64,000 bases of DNA from contig NZ_JAHLPW010000003.1 of NCBI RefSeq assembly GCF_018918075.1, forward strand, positions 1 through 64,000. The letters are read 5' to 3'. Source of the DNA: Virgibacillus sp. MSJ-26 (GTDB lineage: Bacteria > Bacillota > Bacilli > Bacillales > Amphibacillaceae). Position numbers and translations under genes: made by a program. Positions 9,214 to 19,049 of this stretch are shown here, piece after piece. The notes below the pieces were generated by a model. The model did no database searches and was not told where the DNA came from. It saw only the letters and a list, made by a program, of their open reading frames with translations. Every line of letters starts with the position of its first letter. Position 1 is the first letter of the stretch.

Positions 9214-10311
9214 ATGGCTGAATTAAAATTAGATAACATTCAAAAAGTATTTGACAAAGATGTCGTAGCTGTTGATGACTTTAACTTAGACATTAAAGAT
9301 GAAGAGTTTATCGTTTTTGTTGGTCCATCTGGATGTGGTAAATCAACAACTCTTCGTATGATTGCTGGCCTAGAGGAAATTACTAACGGGGAATTATATA
9401 TAGATGATAAAAAAATGAACGATGTGGCACCAAAAGACAGAGATATCGCAATGGTATTCCAGAACTATGCGTTGTATCCGCACATGAGTGTTTATGATAA
9501 TATGGCATTTGGTTTAAAGCTACGTAAATTTAAAAAAGATGAGATTCAAAAACGTGTTCAAGATGCAGCTAAAATTTTAGGTCTAGAAGCATATTTAGAT
9601 CGTAAGCCAAAGGCACTTTCTGGTGGTCAACGTCAGCGTGTTGCTTTGGGACGTGCTATTGTGCGTGATGCGAAAGTCTTCCTGATGGACGAACCGCTAT
9701 CAAACCTTGATGCTAAGCTGCGTGTTCAAATGCGTGCAGAAATTTCAAAATTGCATAAACGTCTTAAAACAACAACTATTTATGTAACACACGACCAAAC
9801 GGAAGCTATGACAATGGCAACACGTCTCGTCGTTATGAAAGACGGTATTATCCAACAAGTTGGTGCACCAAAAGAAGTATATGACAACCCTAACAACGTC
9901 TTCGTTGGTGGATTTATTGGCTCACCTTCCATGAACTTTTTCTCAGGTAAACTTGATGAGGGCTATTTTGTAATGGAAGATATTAAAATCAAAATACCAG
10001 AAGGAAAAATGAAAACCCTTCGCGATAATGGATACTTAAACAAAGATATTGTTCTTGGTATTCGACCAGAAGATATTCATGATGAACCTTTGTTCCTTGA
10101 TTCATCACCTGAAACTAAAATAACTGCTCATATTGATGTTGCTGAATTGATGGGTTCTGAATCTTACCTTTATTCTAAAGTAAATGGTCAGGATTTCATC
10201 GCTCGCGTAGACTCTCGCACAGATATTCATAGTGGAGAAAGTTTAACTCTAGCACTGAATATGAATCATGCCCACTTCTTTGATGCTGAATCTGAATTAC
10301 GAATTAAATAA
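9214..10311 (+). CDS. msmX: multi-sugar ABC transporter ATPase MsmX
   Basis: A 365-residue ATPase that energises several carbohydrate ABC importers. Motifs in order: Walker A GPSGCGKST near residue 37, Q-loop VFQNYALYPHMSV near 80, signature LSGGQRQRVALGRA near 134, Walker B VFLMDEPLSNLDAKL near 153 and H-loop THDQTE near 190. A C-terminal TOBE/OB region follows (about 235-365). I chose the ATG at 9214 because TGGAGGGAA lies 5-12 nt before it; the frame is open further upstream without a site. Length equals the usual MsmX/UgpC size. No permease genes are adjacent, as expected for a shared ATPase. Confidence 0.92.
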   Translation: MAELKLDNIQKVFDKDVVAVDDFNLDIKDEEFIVFVGPSGCGKSTTLRMIAGLEEITNGELYIDDKKMNDVAPKDRDIAMVFQNYALYPHMSVYDNMAFGLKLRKFKKDEIQKRVQDAAKILGLEAYLDRKPKALSGGQRQRVALGRAIVRDAKVFLMDEPLSNLDAKLRVQMRAEISKLHKRLKTTTIYVTHDQTEAMTMATRLVVMKDGIIQQVGAPKEVYDNPNNVFVGGFIGSPSMNFFSGKLDEGYFVMEDIKIKIPEGKMKTLRDNGYLNKDIVLGIRPEDIHDEPLFLDSSPETKITAHIDVAELMGSESYLYSKVNGQDFIARVDSRTDIHSGESLTLALNMNHAHFFDAESELRIK

Positions 10312-10322
10312 GAGAAATATTA

Positions 10323-10356
10323 AAAGGGAAGGTCAGAATTAACTGACCTTCCCTTT
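10323..10356 (+). terminator. terminator of msmX
   Basis: Perfect 14 bp inverted repeat (AAAGGGAAGGTCAG and its complement, 6-base loop) directly after the msmX stop. A weaker GAAGGG hairpin follows at 10366-10382 before the convergent SASP gene. Confidence 0.85.
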
Positions 10357-10398
10357 ATTATGATTGAAGGGTTTTACCCTTCTTAGCCATATTTAATG

Positions 10399-10602
10399 TT
10401 ATTGTTGTCCACCATGAAGCTGTTGTTGTGCAGTTGCAACTAAACGCTTCGTAATTTCTCCACCAACAGAACCGTTAGCACGAGAAGTTGTATCAGCTCC
10501 TAGGTTAACACCAAATTCAGAAGCAATCTCATATTTCATTTGGTCAAGAGCTTGTTGTACACCAGGTACAACTAACTGATTTGAATTATTGTTGTTTGCC
10601 AT
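10399..10602 (-). CDS. alpha/beta-type small acid-soluble spore protein
   Basis: A 67-residue DNA-binding spore protein that coats and protects spore DNA. It has the family block [10 protein letters not shown] with the GPR protease cleavage site (between E and F), [20 protein letters not shown], and a Gln-rich tail. I chose the ATG at 10602, 5-6 nt after AGGAGGTGA; the GTG three codons upstream lies inside that site. Expression is expected from sigma-G in the forespore; a well-formed sigma-G promoter was not identified with confidence. Confidence 0.95.
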   Translation of the reverse strand: MANNNNSNQLVVPGVQQALDQMKYEIASEFGVNLGADTTSRANGSVGGEITKRLVATAQQQLHGGQQ

Positions 10603-10866
10603 GTCTATCACCTCCTGTAATATATATTGTGAGCAATTCAGAAGAACTTATCACAAAAATCCATTGGTAATTTGTAGTTAATTTGTTATATTTTTTGGAA
10701 CGAACCATTTAGCAATGTTAATGAGAAGCGGCTTTAGGATTTTAAGAGCTTTTAGTGAATTTAGAGCTGTATTTGATGCAAATGTTAGACTTCATTATGC
10801 TTATGAACGACAAGTACGAAGCTTTTTGATCAAAAGTCGAGCTTCATAGTTGCCGTAAACAAAAAA

Positions 10867-10906
10867 AGCAGCAGGGGAAGTGATAATAAGCACATTCCCT
10901 ACTACT
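10867..10906 (-). terminator. terminator of fumC
   Basis: On the minus strand AGTAGTAGGGAA-GTG pairs with CAC-TTCCCCTGCTGCT and is followed by seven T. It lies 38 bp after the fumC stop. Confidence 0.85.
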
Positions 10907-10944
10907 CTTTAAAATTTAGTTATATTTATTTTTCTACAGCGTTA

Positions 10945-12330
10945 TTATTTAGGATGTGTCATTTCTTTAGGGTCTACATATTCATCAAATTGTTCTTCAG
11001 TCAATAACCCTAATTCAACAGCTGTTTCTTTCAATGTTGAGTTGTTTTCGAATGCCGTTTTAGCAATTTTAGCTGCATTTTCATACCCAATATGTGGATT
11101 AAGAGCTGTTACAAGCATTAAAGAATTTTTAAGATGCTTATCGATTTCTTCAAGATTTGGCTCAATTCCTCTGACGCAACGCTCTTCAAATGAGAGCATG
11201 CTATCTGCTAATAAATTACAAGACTGCAGGAAATTATAAGCCATAACTGGTTTAAAAACGTTTAATTCAAAGTTTCCTTGACTTGCTGCAAATCCGATAG
11301 TAGCGTCATTCCCCATCACTTGCGCGGCAACCATCGTAACGGCTTCACTTTGTGTCGGATTTACTTTTCCTGGCATGATTGAGCTACCTGGCTCGTTCGA
11401 TGGAATTGTAATTTCACCAATGCCAGAACGAGGTCCACTAGCTAACCAACGTACATCATTAGCAATTTTCATTAAGTCAGCAGCAAGCGCCTTTAATGCA
11501 CCGTGAGCATAAACCGTTTCATCGTAACTCGTCAATGAGTGAAATTTATTAGGTGCTGAAATAAAATTTTTCCCTGTCTCCTGATTGATTGCTTCACAGA
11601 CCTTTTCCGAAAAATCAGGATGCGCATTTAGGCCGGTACCGACCGCTGTTCCACCAATAGCAAGCTCTTTTAAGTGCTGAACACTTTCGGTTAGCATAGC
11701 TTCATTTTTTTCAAGCATACGATGCCACCCACTAATTTCCTGCCCTAAAGTAAGTGGAGTTGCATCTTGCAAATGAGTTCTCCCTATCTTTACGATGTCT
11801 TTAAAAGCATCCATTTTTACTTTAACGGAATCCTTTATCGTTTGGACAGCAGGTAATACTTTACCTTCCACTTTTAAAACAGCGGCTACATGCATAGCTG
11901 TTGGATATGTGTCATTTGAACTTTGTGATTTATTGACGTCATCATTTGGATGAAGGATCAATTCACTCCCCTGTTCTTTCAACCACTGATTTCCAACAAA
12001 AGCTAATACTTCATTTACATTCATATTTGATTGTGTACCGCTTCCCGTTTGCCAGACAACCAATGGAAAGTGATCATTAAGTTGACCTTCTAATACTTGA
12101 TCCGCTGCATAGGCAATGGCTTCGGCTTTTTCTTTCTCAAGTAATCCTAATTCGCTATTTGCTTTAGCGGTGCTTTTTTTCAAAATAGCAAACGCTTTGA
12201 TAATTTCTTTCGGCATTTTCTCTTCGCTTATAGGAAAATTTTGTTTACTTCTTTGTGTTTGAGCTCCCCAATACTTGTCAGCTTGAACTTTAACTTCTCC
12301 TAACGTGTCATGTTCAACACGATAATCCAT
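10945..12330 (-). CDS. fumC: class II fumarate hydratase
   Basis: A 461-residue, iron-independent fumarase converting fumarate to malate in the TCA cycle. Signature [13 protein letters not shown] lies near residue 315. Other active-site regions are visible: [14 protein letters not shown] near 96, [15 protein letters not shown] near 126, and [16 protein letters not shown] near 183. Length is typical of FumC. It is a single-gene unit with its own terminator and a fair ribosome binding site (GGGGAGGA) before the ATG. The gene is separate from odhAB in this window, which serves the same cycle. Confidence 0.97.
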   Translation of the reverse strand: MDYRVEHDTLGEVKVQADKYWGAQTQRSKQNFPISEEKMPKEIIKAFAILKKSTAKANSELGLLEKEKAEAIAYAADQVLEGQLNDHFPLVVWQTGSGTQSNMNVNEVLAFVGNQWLKEQGSELILHPNDDVNKSQSSNDTYPTAMHVAAVLKVEGKVLPAVQTIKDSVKVKMDAFKDIVKIGRTHLQDATPLTLGQEISGWHRMLEKNEAMLTESVQHLKELAIGGTAVGTGLNAHPDFSEKVCEAINQETGKNFISAPNKFHSLTSYDETVYAHGALKALAADLMKIANDVRWLASGPRSGIGEITIPSNEPGSSIMPGKVNPTQSEAVTMVAAQVMGNDATIGFAASQGNFELNVFKPVMAYNFLQSCNLLADSMLSFEERCVRGIEPNLEEIDKHLKNSLMLVTALNPHIGYENAAKIAKTAFENNSTLKETAVELGLLTEEQFDEYVDPKEMTHPK

Positions 12331-12625
12331 ATGTAGTTCCTCCCCATGACTTCAATTTAATTCCTATTCATTATTAGTATATCAAATAGTCGTTTCGATA
12401 ATCTAATATTTCAGTCGTTTTCATGTATTTTAGCTAAAAATCAATCACTAGAGAGAACATAATTGTTAAATGTCATAAATCTGTAGATATATCAACCTCC
12501 ATTTCTTGAAAAATTCATATATACTATTTAAAGAATACATTGTCCTATACTTAGAGACTAGGCTTAACTACTACTCCATTAGAAATTATGAATATTGAGT
12601 AGTTATCTTTTAGGAGGCTTTTTAC
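12331..12625. other. intergenic region fumC / phospholipase-like gene
   Basis: AT-rich divergent region of 295 bp that must hold promoters for both genes. I see no riboswitch, repeat or small gene in it. Confidence 0.4.
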
Positions 12626-13504
12626 ATGCCTAATATTTGGACTCATATCACTTTTTGCGAAAGCGTAGTGGACACACTACAAATTCCAGATTCTTTTTTA
12701 AAGCAAGAAGCAATCATGAAGCTGGGCGCCCAAGGATTTGCTCCATTTTCTTTTTTTAACGTTCACCGAACAATTCGAGATTTTCCATCTCAATTCAATG
12801 ATATATCAATATCCAGTCAACAATGTAACGGTTTTTTAAAAGATTTAATTGAAGACGCTAAAGATCAACGAAAAGAGATAAAATCCTATGTCTTCGGTTT
12901 TGTTACGAATTATATACTAAATTGTCACACGCGACCTTTTATTCATTATTTTGCAAAAGAGAAGCAGACCGATCATCGGAAGTTAGAAACTTCTATTGAT
13001 ACATTGTTGATGGAAAAGCATTATAATTTACAGACATGGAAAGTACCAGTATATAAAGAAATTGATGTTGGTTTTTCAATAGATAAAGATATCGCAGAGC
13101 TCATTCATAAAAATAGTCTCAAACATTTTCCAGAAGCAATATTTAAATCCTCAAAAATCATTCAAAAAGCATATAGACACATGAAATTAGTTTTGAGAAT
13201 TTGGCATGATCCTAACGGTTGGAAAAATAATATTTTCGGATCAACTATATTTTCATTTTCCCATCGACCATTAAACGGAGATCATGATTACTTAAACTTA
13301 GAAAAGAAAACTTGGTATCATCCAATCACGAATAAAGCTAGCACAGATAGTTTTGAAGAGCTGTACGACCAAGCTAAAGTAGAGACAATTGAAATAATGA
13401 CCGAAGTTTTATGTTATTGGAATGAAAGAAGTTCAAAAGCTAAAGCAAACTTGCGCAAATTATTAGAAACTTTTTCATATGAAGTGCAATTAGCTGGAAA
13501 TTGA
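12626..13504 (+). CDS. zinc-dependent phospholipase C-like protein
   Basis: A 292-residue protein with the N-terminal MPNIWTHITFCE typical of the Bacillus branch of the zinc-dependent phospholipase C fold, and NYILNCHTRPFIHYF near residue 100. Family members usually have a GxQGPDPxxYH-like block near residue 35; here the block reads GAQGFAPFSFFN, lacking the Asp and the His. Metal binding may therefore be altered. No signal peptide is visible. The ATG follows TAGGAGG. Substrate and role are unknown; it may be a hydrolase or an inactive relative. Confidence 0.65.
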   Translation: MPNIWTHITFCESVVDTLQIPDSFLKQEAIMKLGAQGFAPFSFFNVHRTIRDFPSQFNDISISSQQCNGFLKDLIEDAKDQRKEIKSYVFGFVTNYILNCHTRPFIHYFAKEKQTDHRKLETSIDTLLMEKHYNLQTWKVPVYKEIDVGFSIDKDIAELIHKNSLKHFPEAIFKSSKIIQKAYRHMKLVLRIWHDPNGWKNNIFGSTIFSFSHRPLNGDHDYLNLEKKTWYHPITNKASTDSFEELYDQAKVETIEIMTEVLCYWNERSSKAKANLRKLLETFSYEVQLAGN

Positions 13505-13580
13505 CAGTCAACATAAATTAAAGTGTGAATCTTAAATTACGAGCAGTTTACTTCGATAGGTTCCAGTCCATTCCTTTGAA

Positions 13581-13610
13581 AACAGAAGCACCTTGGCGGT
13601 GACTTCTGTT
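13581..13610. terminator. bidirectional terminator
   Basis: AACAGAAG / CTTCTGTT with an inner ACC / GGT pairing lies between two convergent genes, flanked by A-run and T-run. Confidence 0.75.
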
Positions 13611-13611
13611 T

Positions 13612-15075
13612 TTAATTTGCGGTCACTAACCTCACTGCTGTTTCGTTTGTTTCTTCAATTGCAGATGCAAGAGTGTTTGTTCGACTGACTTGCTCTTCGA
13701 CCGTGGCTTCTAATTCCTCAATTGTTGCTGTCGTTTCTTCGATAAGAGCGGCTAAGTTATCAACTGATGTACTAATCGTTCCAGAAGAAGATTGAATTCC
13801 GTTAGCTTGGTGTTCTAAATACCTTAAGTATTTTATAAATTCATGTAGTTGATTCGTGGTTTTTTCAAGAAATTCTTTTACATCCTTAGTGTGGTTAGCA
13901 TTTCGCTCTAGTTGTTCTCTATTATTTTTCATTTCTTTCTGGGCGGTCAAGGCGTCAGCTTCGACACTACTTAAGTTCTCGGTAATTTGTCGCGCCGTTT
14001 CATTAGAAATCTCTGCCAGTTGACGGACTTCTCCAGCAACGACTGCAAATCCATTACCAGCTTCACCCGCACGTGCTGCTTCAATACTCGCATTTAAAGC
14101 AAGCAAGTTTGTCTGTTCAGCAATGGACTGAATTTTATCGGCAAATACATTGTTTTGGTGAATTTTCCCTACAAGTTCTGAAAAATCATCTGTCATCGTC
14201 TTAAAAGATGTTTGAAGACCAGTCATGGTATTTGTAAGTAAATCAATTGATTGTTGCCCCGCTAAAGAAAGGTCTTTCAGTTCTTCGCCATCACGTGTAC
14301 TCTCATCAAATGAGGCTATCATTTTTTCCAATCTCTGATTATTTTCATCTGTATTCATTGCTATCGTCGTGGCTGCTTCCGCCTGCGTTTGACTGGCTTG
14401 AGCCATGTCAGTGAAGGCTTCTCGCATTTCATTAATCGACTGTGCGTTTAACGTACTATCACTTTCAATAATAGACATTTGCCTTTTCACATTGGATGCA
14501 CTCTTTTGAACAAAATTTGTATGTTCTCTTTGTTTAATTGATTTATCTTCACTATCAATCAATGTTTTTTGAAGATTACTCAATATTGTTCTTGTTCCGC
14601 GAATTTGAATAAATAGTACAATGAAAATCAAAATAAAAAAGACAATCGTGATCACCATTGCACGCAAATCGAATCCAACTACTCCCCCTTTAACTGTCAC
14701 AAAATAAGTTAACAGAGCTAAACCAAATACGCCTCCAATAATTAATACTTTTCTAGAAAGGGAAATAGCCGCTACTGCTAAGAGAAAAAAGGTAAATAAC
14801 ATATTTGTGACGTATTCTGAACTCATCATTATAATTAATGCAACACCTGCTAAACTAATAACTGCAAAATAGGGAATGAGATGTAACATAATACGTTGAT
14901 AAAGGAGATAGGAGAGTATCAGTATTGAGACCACACCTCCTATAGCAAGCGTTAATATATTGGCTAGTGGAGCTCCAACAACAAGTTCAGCTCCTACCCC
15001 AAGCAAAACTGAGAAACAAAAGGTTAATATTAAAATTTTATTTTGTCTGTAGATAACCTCATTATTTAGACCCAT
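13612..15075 (-). CDS. methyl-accepting chemotaxis protein
   Basis: A 487-residue chemoreceptor. The N-terminal 165 residues contain about six hydrophobic segments with little periplasmic loop, so it is a membrane-sensing receptor rather than one with a large extracellular ligand domain. The cytoplasmic part is a coiled coil with the conserved hairpin tip: [19 protein letters not shown], followed by [14 protein letters not shown]. No clear HAMP domain is seen. I chose the ATG at 15075, preceded by GGGGTGG; the open frame continues 24 codons upstream without a site. The signal sensed is not known. Confidence 0.9.
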   Translation of the reverse strand: MGLNNEVIYRQNKILILTFCFSVLLGVGAELVVGAPLANILTLAIGGVVSILILSYLLYQRIMLHLIPYFAVISLAGVALIIMMSSEYVTNMLFTFFLLAVAAISLSRKVLIIGGVFGLALLTYFVTVKGGVVGFDLRAMVITIVFFILIFIVLFIQIRGTRTILSNLQKTLIDSEDKSIKQREHTNFVQKSASNVKRQMSIIESDSTLNAQSINEMREAFTDMAQASQTQAEAATTIAMNTDENNQRLEKMIASFDESTRDGEELKDLSLAGQQSIDLLTNTMTGLQTSFKTMTDDFSELVGKIHQNNVFADKIQSIAEQTNLLALNASIEAARAGEAGNGFAVVAGEVRQLAEISNETARQITENLSSVEADALTAQKEMKNNREQLERNANHTKDVKEFLEKTTNQLHEFIKYLRYLEHQANGIQSSSGTISTSVDNLAALIEETTATIEELEATVEEQVSRTNTLASAIEETNETAVRLVTAN

Positions 15076-15125
15076 TTTTTCCACCCCTACATAAGTAATA
15101 AGACCTATATACGATGTATAAAAAA

Positions 15126-15144
15126 GTCTCACTTGAAGTGAGAC
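15126..15144 (-). terminator. terminator of the IDEAL protein gene
   Basis: Compact perfect repeat GTCTCACTT / AAGTGAGAC followed on the minus strand by six T, 12 bp after the gene's stop. Confidence 0.85.
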
Positions 15145-15156
15145 CAACCAATTAAT

Positions 15157-15390
15157 TTATTCCCACACGTATTGCTTATATTCTTCACTAATACGTAGAA
15201 ATTCTTTTTGGTTTCCATGAACAAAAGAATAATCTAAGTCTTCGAGTAATTTTTCTTTATTCCAGTTAAAACATATTTCATCCAAAATCATTCTGGACAT
15301 TAGTTTGATTTCAAAAGAAACTTCTCTTTTAGCATCAATTGCACGACCATTATAACGAATGAAACGGTACATAACTTTTTCTTTTTCCAT
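15157..15390 (-). CDS. IDEAL-domain small protein
   Basis: A 77-residue protein whose C-terminal half (LLEDLDYSFVHGNQKEFLRI, then SEEYKQY) fits the short IDEAL domain known from Bacillus proteins such as YpiB and a ComK-related adaptor. The N-terminal half has a basic stretch and SRMILDEICFNWNKE. No membrane segment. The terminator lies between it and the chemoreceptor gene, so they are separate units. The molecular role is unknown; an adaptor function is inference from the domain. Confidence 0.7.
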   Translation of the reverse strand: MEKEKVMYRFIRYNGRAIDAKREVSFEIKLMSRMILDEICFNWNKEKLLEDLDYSFVHGNQKEFLRISEEYKQYVWE

Positions 15391-15497
15391 GGAACAAGCC
15401 CCCCAGCTCCTTTTTTCTATTATCCTAAATTTTTAGAATAATTGCAAGGGGAAAATAATATTCTATGGATCATCTGATGAGGTTATGTTTTTATTGT

Positions 15498-16028
15498 TTA
15501 TTTAAATAAGGCTAAGAGTTCATCAATATTTTGCCAACCATATGCTGTTTCTTGATAGGTGCCTTCTCCAATTGATGTTTGTTCAATGCCCACGGGTTGA
15601 GCTTGATATCTTTCATAAAAACGACTCGAAGGATTCTGTTTTAAAATCCATACTAAAATGGACTCATAGCCATTATTTTTCATTTCATCAGCAAAGACTT
15701 TTAGAAGTCGAGCTCCTAGCCCTTGTTTTTGATATTCTTTCAGTAAATAGATGTTATAAATTTCGGCATCAAAATCAAATCGTTTTGTCCGCTCAGGCCC
15801 TCCTGAGATAAATCCGACAATTTTCTTATCATTATGGATGACAAATGTACATCGTTCTTTATTTTGGACACTTAATACTGCTTGCCATAATATTTTGCGA
15901 TTTTCATATGTCATGTTGGAAATGTCTTTTTCATCAATTAGGTCTTTATATGTATGTTTCCAGCTGCTTACATGAATATTGGCTATAGTTTCTGCATCTT
16001 CATAAACAGCTCTTCGTATGGAATACAT
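15498..16028 (-). CDS. GNAT family N-acetyltransferase
   Basis: A 176-residue GNAT-fold acetyltransferase. The acetyl-CoA loop is visible as EYQKQGLGARLLK near residues 96-108, followed by a beta strand SILVWILKQNPSSRFYERY. The N-terminus (IRRAVYEDAETIANIHVSSW) is typical of this group. It uses acetyl-CoA; the acceptor cannot be told from sequence. The ATG is preceded by GGAGGGGG. A single gene, probably independent of azlCD. Confidence 0.88.
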   Translation of the reverse strand: MYSIRRAVYEDAETIANIHVSSWKHTYKDLIDEKDISNMTYENRKILWQAVLSVQNKERCTFVIHNDKKIVGFISGGPERTKRFDFDAEIYNIYLLKEYQKQGLGARLLKVFADEMKNNGYESILVWILKQNPSSRFYERYQAQPVGIEQTSIGEGTYQETAYGWQNIDELLALFK

Positions 16029-16094
16029 GAACTCCCCCTCCTTGCAACATTTATATATTTTGAGATTGTTTTAATTTTATCCTTCTCTAATATA

Positions 16095-16391
16095 TCATGT
16101 TAAAAGTAAGAAAACAGTAAAAATCGCTCCCATTACGACCAAGATTACATTTAAGCCTAAAGCGGCAAGCACAATAGCTACAAGACCACCAACCAGGCCG
16201 ATATGAGGTTGACCTTCTTGAACTGACATAATACCTGGAAAAATCAAAGCACCAAGTGCGGCATATGGAATGGCATTAAGCCAACGGTTAAGCCAACTTT
16301 TAAACTCAAGTTGCCCAACAACAAAAGCTGGAATTACTCTTGGGATCATTGTTACGAGAGACATGCCGATAATAATAAGAATAATAATCAT
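16095..16391 (-). CDS. azlD: branched-chain amino acid exporter small subunit AzlD
   Basis: A 98-residue membrane protein with about four transmembrane segments and the AzlD-like MSLVTMIPRVIPAFVVG. Works with AzlC as a two-subunit exporter; the B. subtilis AzlCD pair affects branched-chain amino acids. I chose the ATG at 16391: it overlaps the azlC stop by 4 bp (ATGA) and follows AGGAGG. The longer frame upstream is inside azlC and has no site. Confidence 0.9.
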   Translation of the reverse strand: MIIILIIIGMSLVTMIPRVIPAFVVGQLEFKSWLNRWLNAIPYAALGALIFPGIMSVQEGQPHIGLVGGLVAIVLAALGLNVILVVMGAIFTVFLLLT

Positions 16392-17128
16392 GATTGCTCG
16401 TCCTCCTCTAATAGAAATACACCTGAAAAGCCACCGACAATTGTTCCAAATACAATTGCCCATCCCGAACTCATATGTAACACATAACTACATAACACAT
16501 GGATTAACATAGCAATAATCGCAACAAGTCCTACTTTAAGTTCTTTTTTCACAGAAGGGACAAGCAATCCAATAAACATAGCATAAAGAGCGATTCCCAT
16601 ACTCTGACTTAATTTTTCAGGGATTACTTCACCTAACACACCACCTAGAAAAGAGCCCACTATCCAAGAGAGATAAGCAGTTAAAAATAATGATAAATAA
16701 AAATATGCTCCTTTTTCCTCCTCAGCTTCTTTAGTATGTAAAGAAGAAACTGCAAATGTCTCATCTGTCAATCCTAAAGATAAAGAGGCTCTCCACTTTG
16801 GCGCCACGGCGCGAAGACGGTTCATAAAAGATAAACTCATCACAAAATGTCTAAAATTAAGAACAAATGTAGCGATAATAATTTCTGAAGCCCCTGCGCC
16901 CACTGCAATCATATTAGCACCCATAAATTGGCTGGCTCCTGCAAAAACGAACACGCTCATCATTGTTAATTCAAACAAAGAAAGACCTGACTGTTTGGCC
17001 AACACGCCATATGTAATTGCAATGGGTAAATACCCAAGCATGATTGGAAAACCTACCGTTATTCCTCGTTTAATCATTTTAGCTGTTTGACTAGATTTCT
17101 CGCTTGTAACACTCACTTTCTCGTTCAA
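16388..17128 (-). CDS. azlC: branched-chain amino acid exporter large subunit AzlC
   Basis: A 246-residue integral membrane protein with seven or more hydrophobic segments and the AzlC-type sequence GYLPIAITYGVLAKQSGL near residue 32. The start is a TTG about 9 nt after AGGAGGG. It is divergent from the T-box-controlled transporter and translationally coupled to azlD. The substrate is assumed to be branched-chain amino acids by family. Confidence 0.92.
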   Translation of the reverse strand: MNEKVSVTSEKSSQTAKMIKRGITVGFPIMLGYLPIAITYGVLAKQSGLSLFELTMMSVFVFAGASQFMGANMIAVGAGASEIIIATFVLNFRHFVMSLSFMNRLRAVAPKWRASLSLGLTDETFAVSSLHTKEAEEEKGAYFYLSLFLTAYLSWIVGSFLGGVLGEVIPEKLSQSMGIALYAMFIGLLVPSVKKELKVGLVAIIAMLIHVLCSYVLHMSSGWAIVFGTIVGGFSGVFLLEEDEQS

Positions 17129-17215
17129 ATACGTCTCCCTCCTGATTCGAAAATTTAAACTATTATAACTTATAATTCAAAAAATACAAAATAAAAGACT
17201 TTATAGAATAACATA

Positions 17216-17244
17216 TTGACAGTTTGAAAAAAAGCGCGTATATT
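17216..17244 (+). promoter_or_regulatory. sigma-A promoter of the T-box leader
   Basis: A perfect -35 TTGACA (17216-17221), a 17-base spacer and a -10 TATATT (17239-17244). It lies just before the leader RNA, so transcription should start near 17252. Confidence 0.8.
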
Positions 17245-17251
17245 CTATGTT

Positions 17252-17480
17252 ATTCAACTTTAAATAATATCGGGTCCAGTAAAGTCAGTAAATATTTCTG
17301 AGCAGAAAAATCAGAGACGGAGCGGCTGGTGAAAGCTCTGGCAGGAAATAATTGAAATTACACTTTTCGCAAAACAATGGACTCTTTTTAATAAGTGGGT
17401 GAAAGTGCACAGACTTTCATTAACTAGGGTGGTAACGCGGAGATAAACTTCGTCCCTTTTTTAGGGATGAAGTTTTTTTA
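17252..17480 (+). promoter_or_regulatory. T-box leader, tyrosine-type specifier
   Basis: The consensus T-box AGGGTGGTAACGCGG is at 17426-17440. Its UGGU (17430-17433) would pair with an ACCA tRNA end, which suits the A discriminator of tRNA-Tyr. Stem I closes by GGGTCCA (17272-17278) with TGGACTC (17378-17384), and GGCTGGTGAAAGC marks the distal loop. On the 3' side the predicted specifier loop reads TACA just before CTTT, placing a UAC Tyr codon at 17359-17361. Uncharged tRNA-Tyr should block the terminator at 17446-17479. The fold was done by eye. Confidence 0.88.
17446..17479 (+). terminator. T-box regulated terminator
   Basis: AACTTCGTCCCT pairs with AGGGATGAAGTT and is followed by seven T. 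The 5' arm adjoins the T-box sequence that forms the competing antiterminator. Confidence 0.88.
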
Positions 17481-17506
17481 TATTTAATAAAAGGAGGAAA
17501 AAAATC

Positions 17507-18871
17507 ATGTTTCCAATCAAGCCAAAATATCAACCATCTCTCTTAGAATCATTTATTATATTTTTAGTTATTATAGGATTAATGAGCTATTTTATTATTG
17601 GATTGGGAACAGTTCCCCATATCCCTATGCTAATCGGTATTTTACTTTTAATTAGTTACGGCCTTTTTAAACATATTTCTTATAATGATTTGCAAACCGG
17701 GATGGTAGAAGGAGCAAAAACAGGAATGAGTGCTATCTTTTTGTTCTTCTTAATTGGGATTTTAATCAGTAGTTGGATGATAAGTGGGACGATTCCTATA
17801 TTAATTAATAGTGGATTTACGTTAATTGGTGGAACATGGTTTTACGCCGTAGTATTTGCAGTGACAGCAATCATTGGCGTATCCATGGGAAGTTCACTCA
17901 CCACAACTGCCACAATTGGTGTTGCGTTTATTGGGATGGCCAGTGCACTGGATGTTTCTCTTTCAATTTCAGCTGGAGCAATCGTCTCAGGTGCTTTCTT
18001 TGGTGATAAAATGTCCCCTTTGTCAGATACGACAAACCTTGCGTCAACGATTGTCAATGTAGATTTATTTGACCATATTAAACATATTAGTCTGACGACA
18101 ATACCGGCTTTTATTATATCTTTTATATTATTTGCTTTTCTATCTCCAGATAAAGCTATGTCTTTTCAACAAGCTAATGAATACAAGATGGCACTTGCAG
18201 AAACTGGGTTACTGCACTGGAGCGCTTGGATACCTTTAATTATTTTGATCATTTGTACCCTATTTAGAATACCCGCATTTTTATCAATTGGGTTAAGTAG
18301 CATCATTGCAACAGTTATTGCATTCTTTATAAGCGGTTTAGATTTTAAAATAATATGGGGAATTTGGTTTGATGGTTATACAGCAACAACTAGCTTTGAA
18401 CCTGTTAATGAGCTGTTAACAAAAGGTGGAATGAGTAGTATGTTTTTTACTATCTCACTCGTGATACTTGCACTAGGATTCGGTGGCTTGTTATTTGTGA
18501 CGGGGATTATTCCTTCATTTTTAGTCAAACTTCAAGCACAGTTAATCAAGACACGCTCAATCATTATGTCAACTGCAGCAACGGCAATTGGGATTAATGT
18601 TATCATCGGAGAACAATATTTATCCATCATGTTAACAGGTGAAACATATAAACCAATCTACGAAAAAGCTGGCCTGCAAAATAAAGCTTTATCTCGAACC
18701 TTGGAAGATGCCGGAACAGTTATTAATCCACTCGTACCTTGGAGTGTCTGCGGTGTCTTTATCGCTGATGTCCTAGGTGTCTCTGTCTTATCATATTTAC
18801 CATTTGCATTCTTTTGCTTACTAAGCCCGATTATCACAGTGCTTTTTTACAAAAAAGGAGAAGTGAGTTAA
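17507..18871 (+). CDS. NhaC-family transporter, probably tyrosine uptake
   Basis: A 454-residue membrane protein with about 11-12 transmembrane segments. NhaC-family features include GSSLTTTATIGVAFIGMA near residue 128 and GAFFGDKMSPLSDTTNLAS near 162. The family is annotated as Na+/H+ antiporters, but members behind tyrosine-type T-boxes have been proposed as tyrosine transporters. The upstream leader here carries a Tyr specifier, so sodium- or proton-coupled tyrosine uptake is the best inference. The ATG is preceded by AAAGGAGG. Confidence 0.88.
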   Translation: MFPIKPKYQPSLLESFIIFLVIIGLMSYFIIGLGTVPHIPMLIGILLLISYGLFKHISYNDLQTGMVEGAKTGMSAIFLFFLIGILISSWMISGTIPILINSGFTLIGGTWFYAVVFAVTAIIGVSMGSSLTTTATIGVAFIGMASALDVSLSISAGAIVSGAFFGDKMSPLSDTTNLASTIVNVDLFDHIKHISLTTIPAFIISFILFAFLSPDKAMSFQQANEYKMALAETGLLHWSAWIPLIILIICTLFRIPAFLSIGLSSIIATVIAFFISGLDFKIIWGIWFDGYTATTSFEPVNELLTKGGMSSMFFTISLVILALGFGGLLFVTGIIPSFLVKLQAQLIKTRSIIMSTAATAIGINVIIGEQYLSIMLTGETYKPIYEKAGLQNKALSRTLEDAGTVINPLVPWSVCGVFIADVLGVSVLSYLPFAFFCLLSPIITVLFYKKGEVS

Positions 18872-19049
18872 TAACAGACGCGTTACACAATGGGTAAAAC
18901 AGACACAGAAAATATTGGAGAGATTTTTACAGTTTGAAGGTGGTCTCTCAATTACTTTTCATGAAGATACGGGAGTTTTGAGCGTGACCGGGAGAATTAT
19001 ACAACAGTGACATTACACATCCGAATAACAGACAGGAATACATGCACAA
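18872..19049 (+). other. intergenic tail with a possible coding remnant
   Basis: Between the transporter stop and the terminator a plus-strand frame stays open to a TGA near 19010 and would end in GVLSVTGRIIQQ. It has no ATG and only a poor site (TTGGAGAG). I cannot assign it; it may be a gene remnant or chance. Confidence 0.25.

Noticed and set aside
18887-19012. possible gene remnant after the NhaC-like transporter
   Set aside because: Open frame without ATG or good site; I could not recognise any family, so it is only noted as part of the intergenic region.
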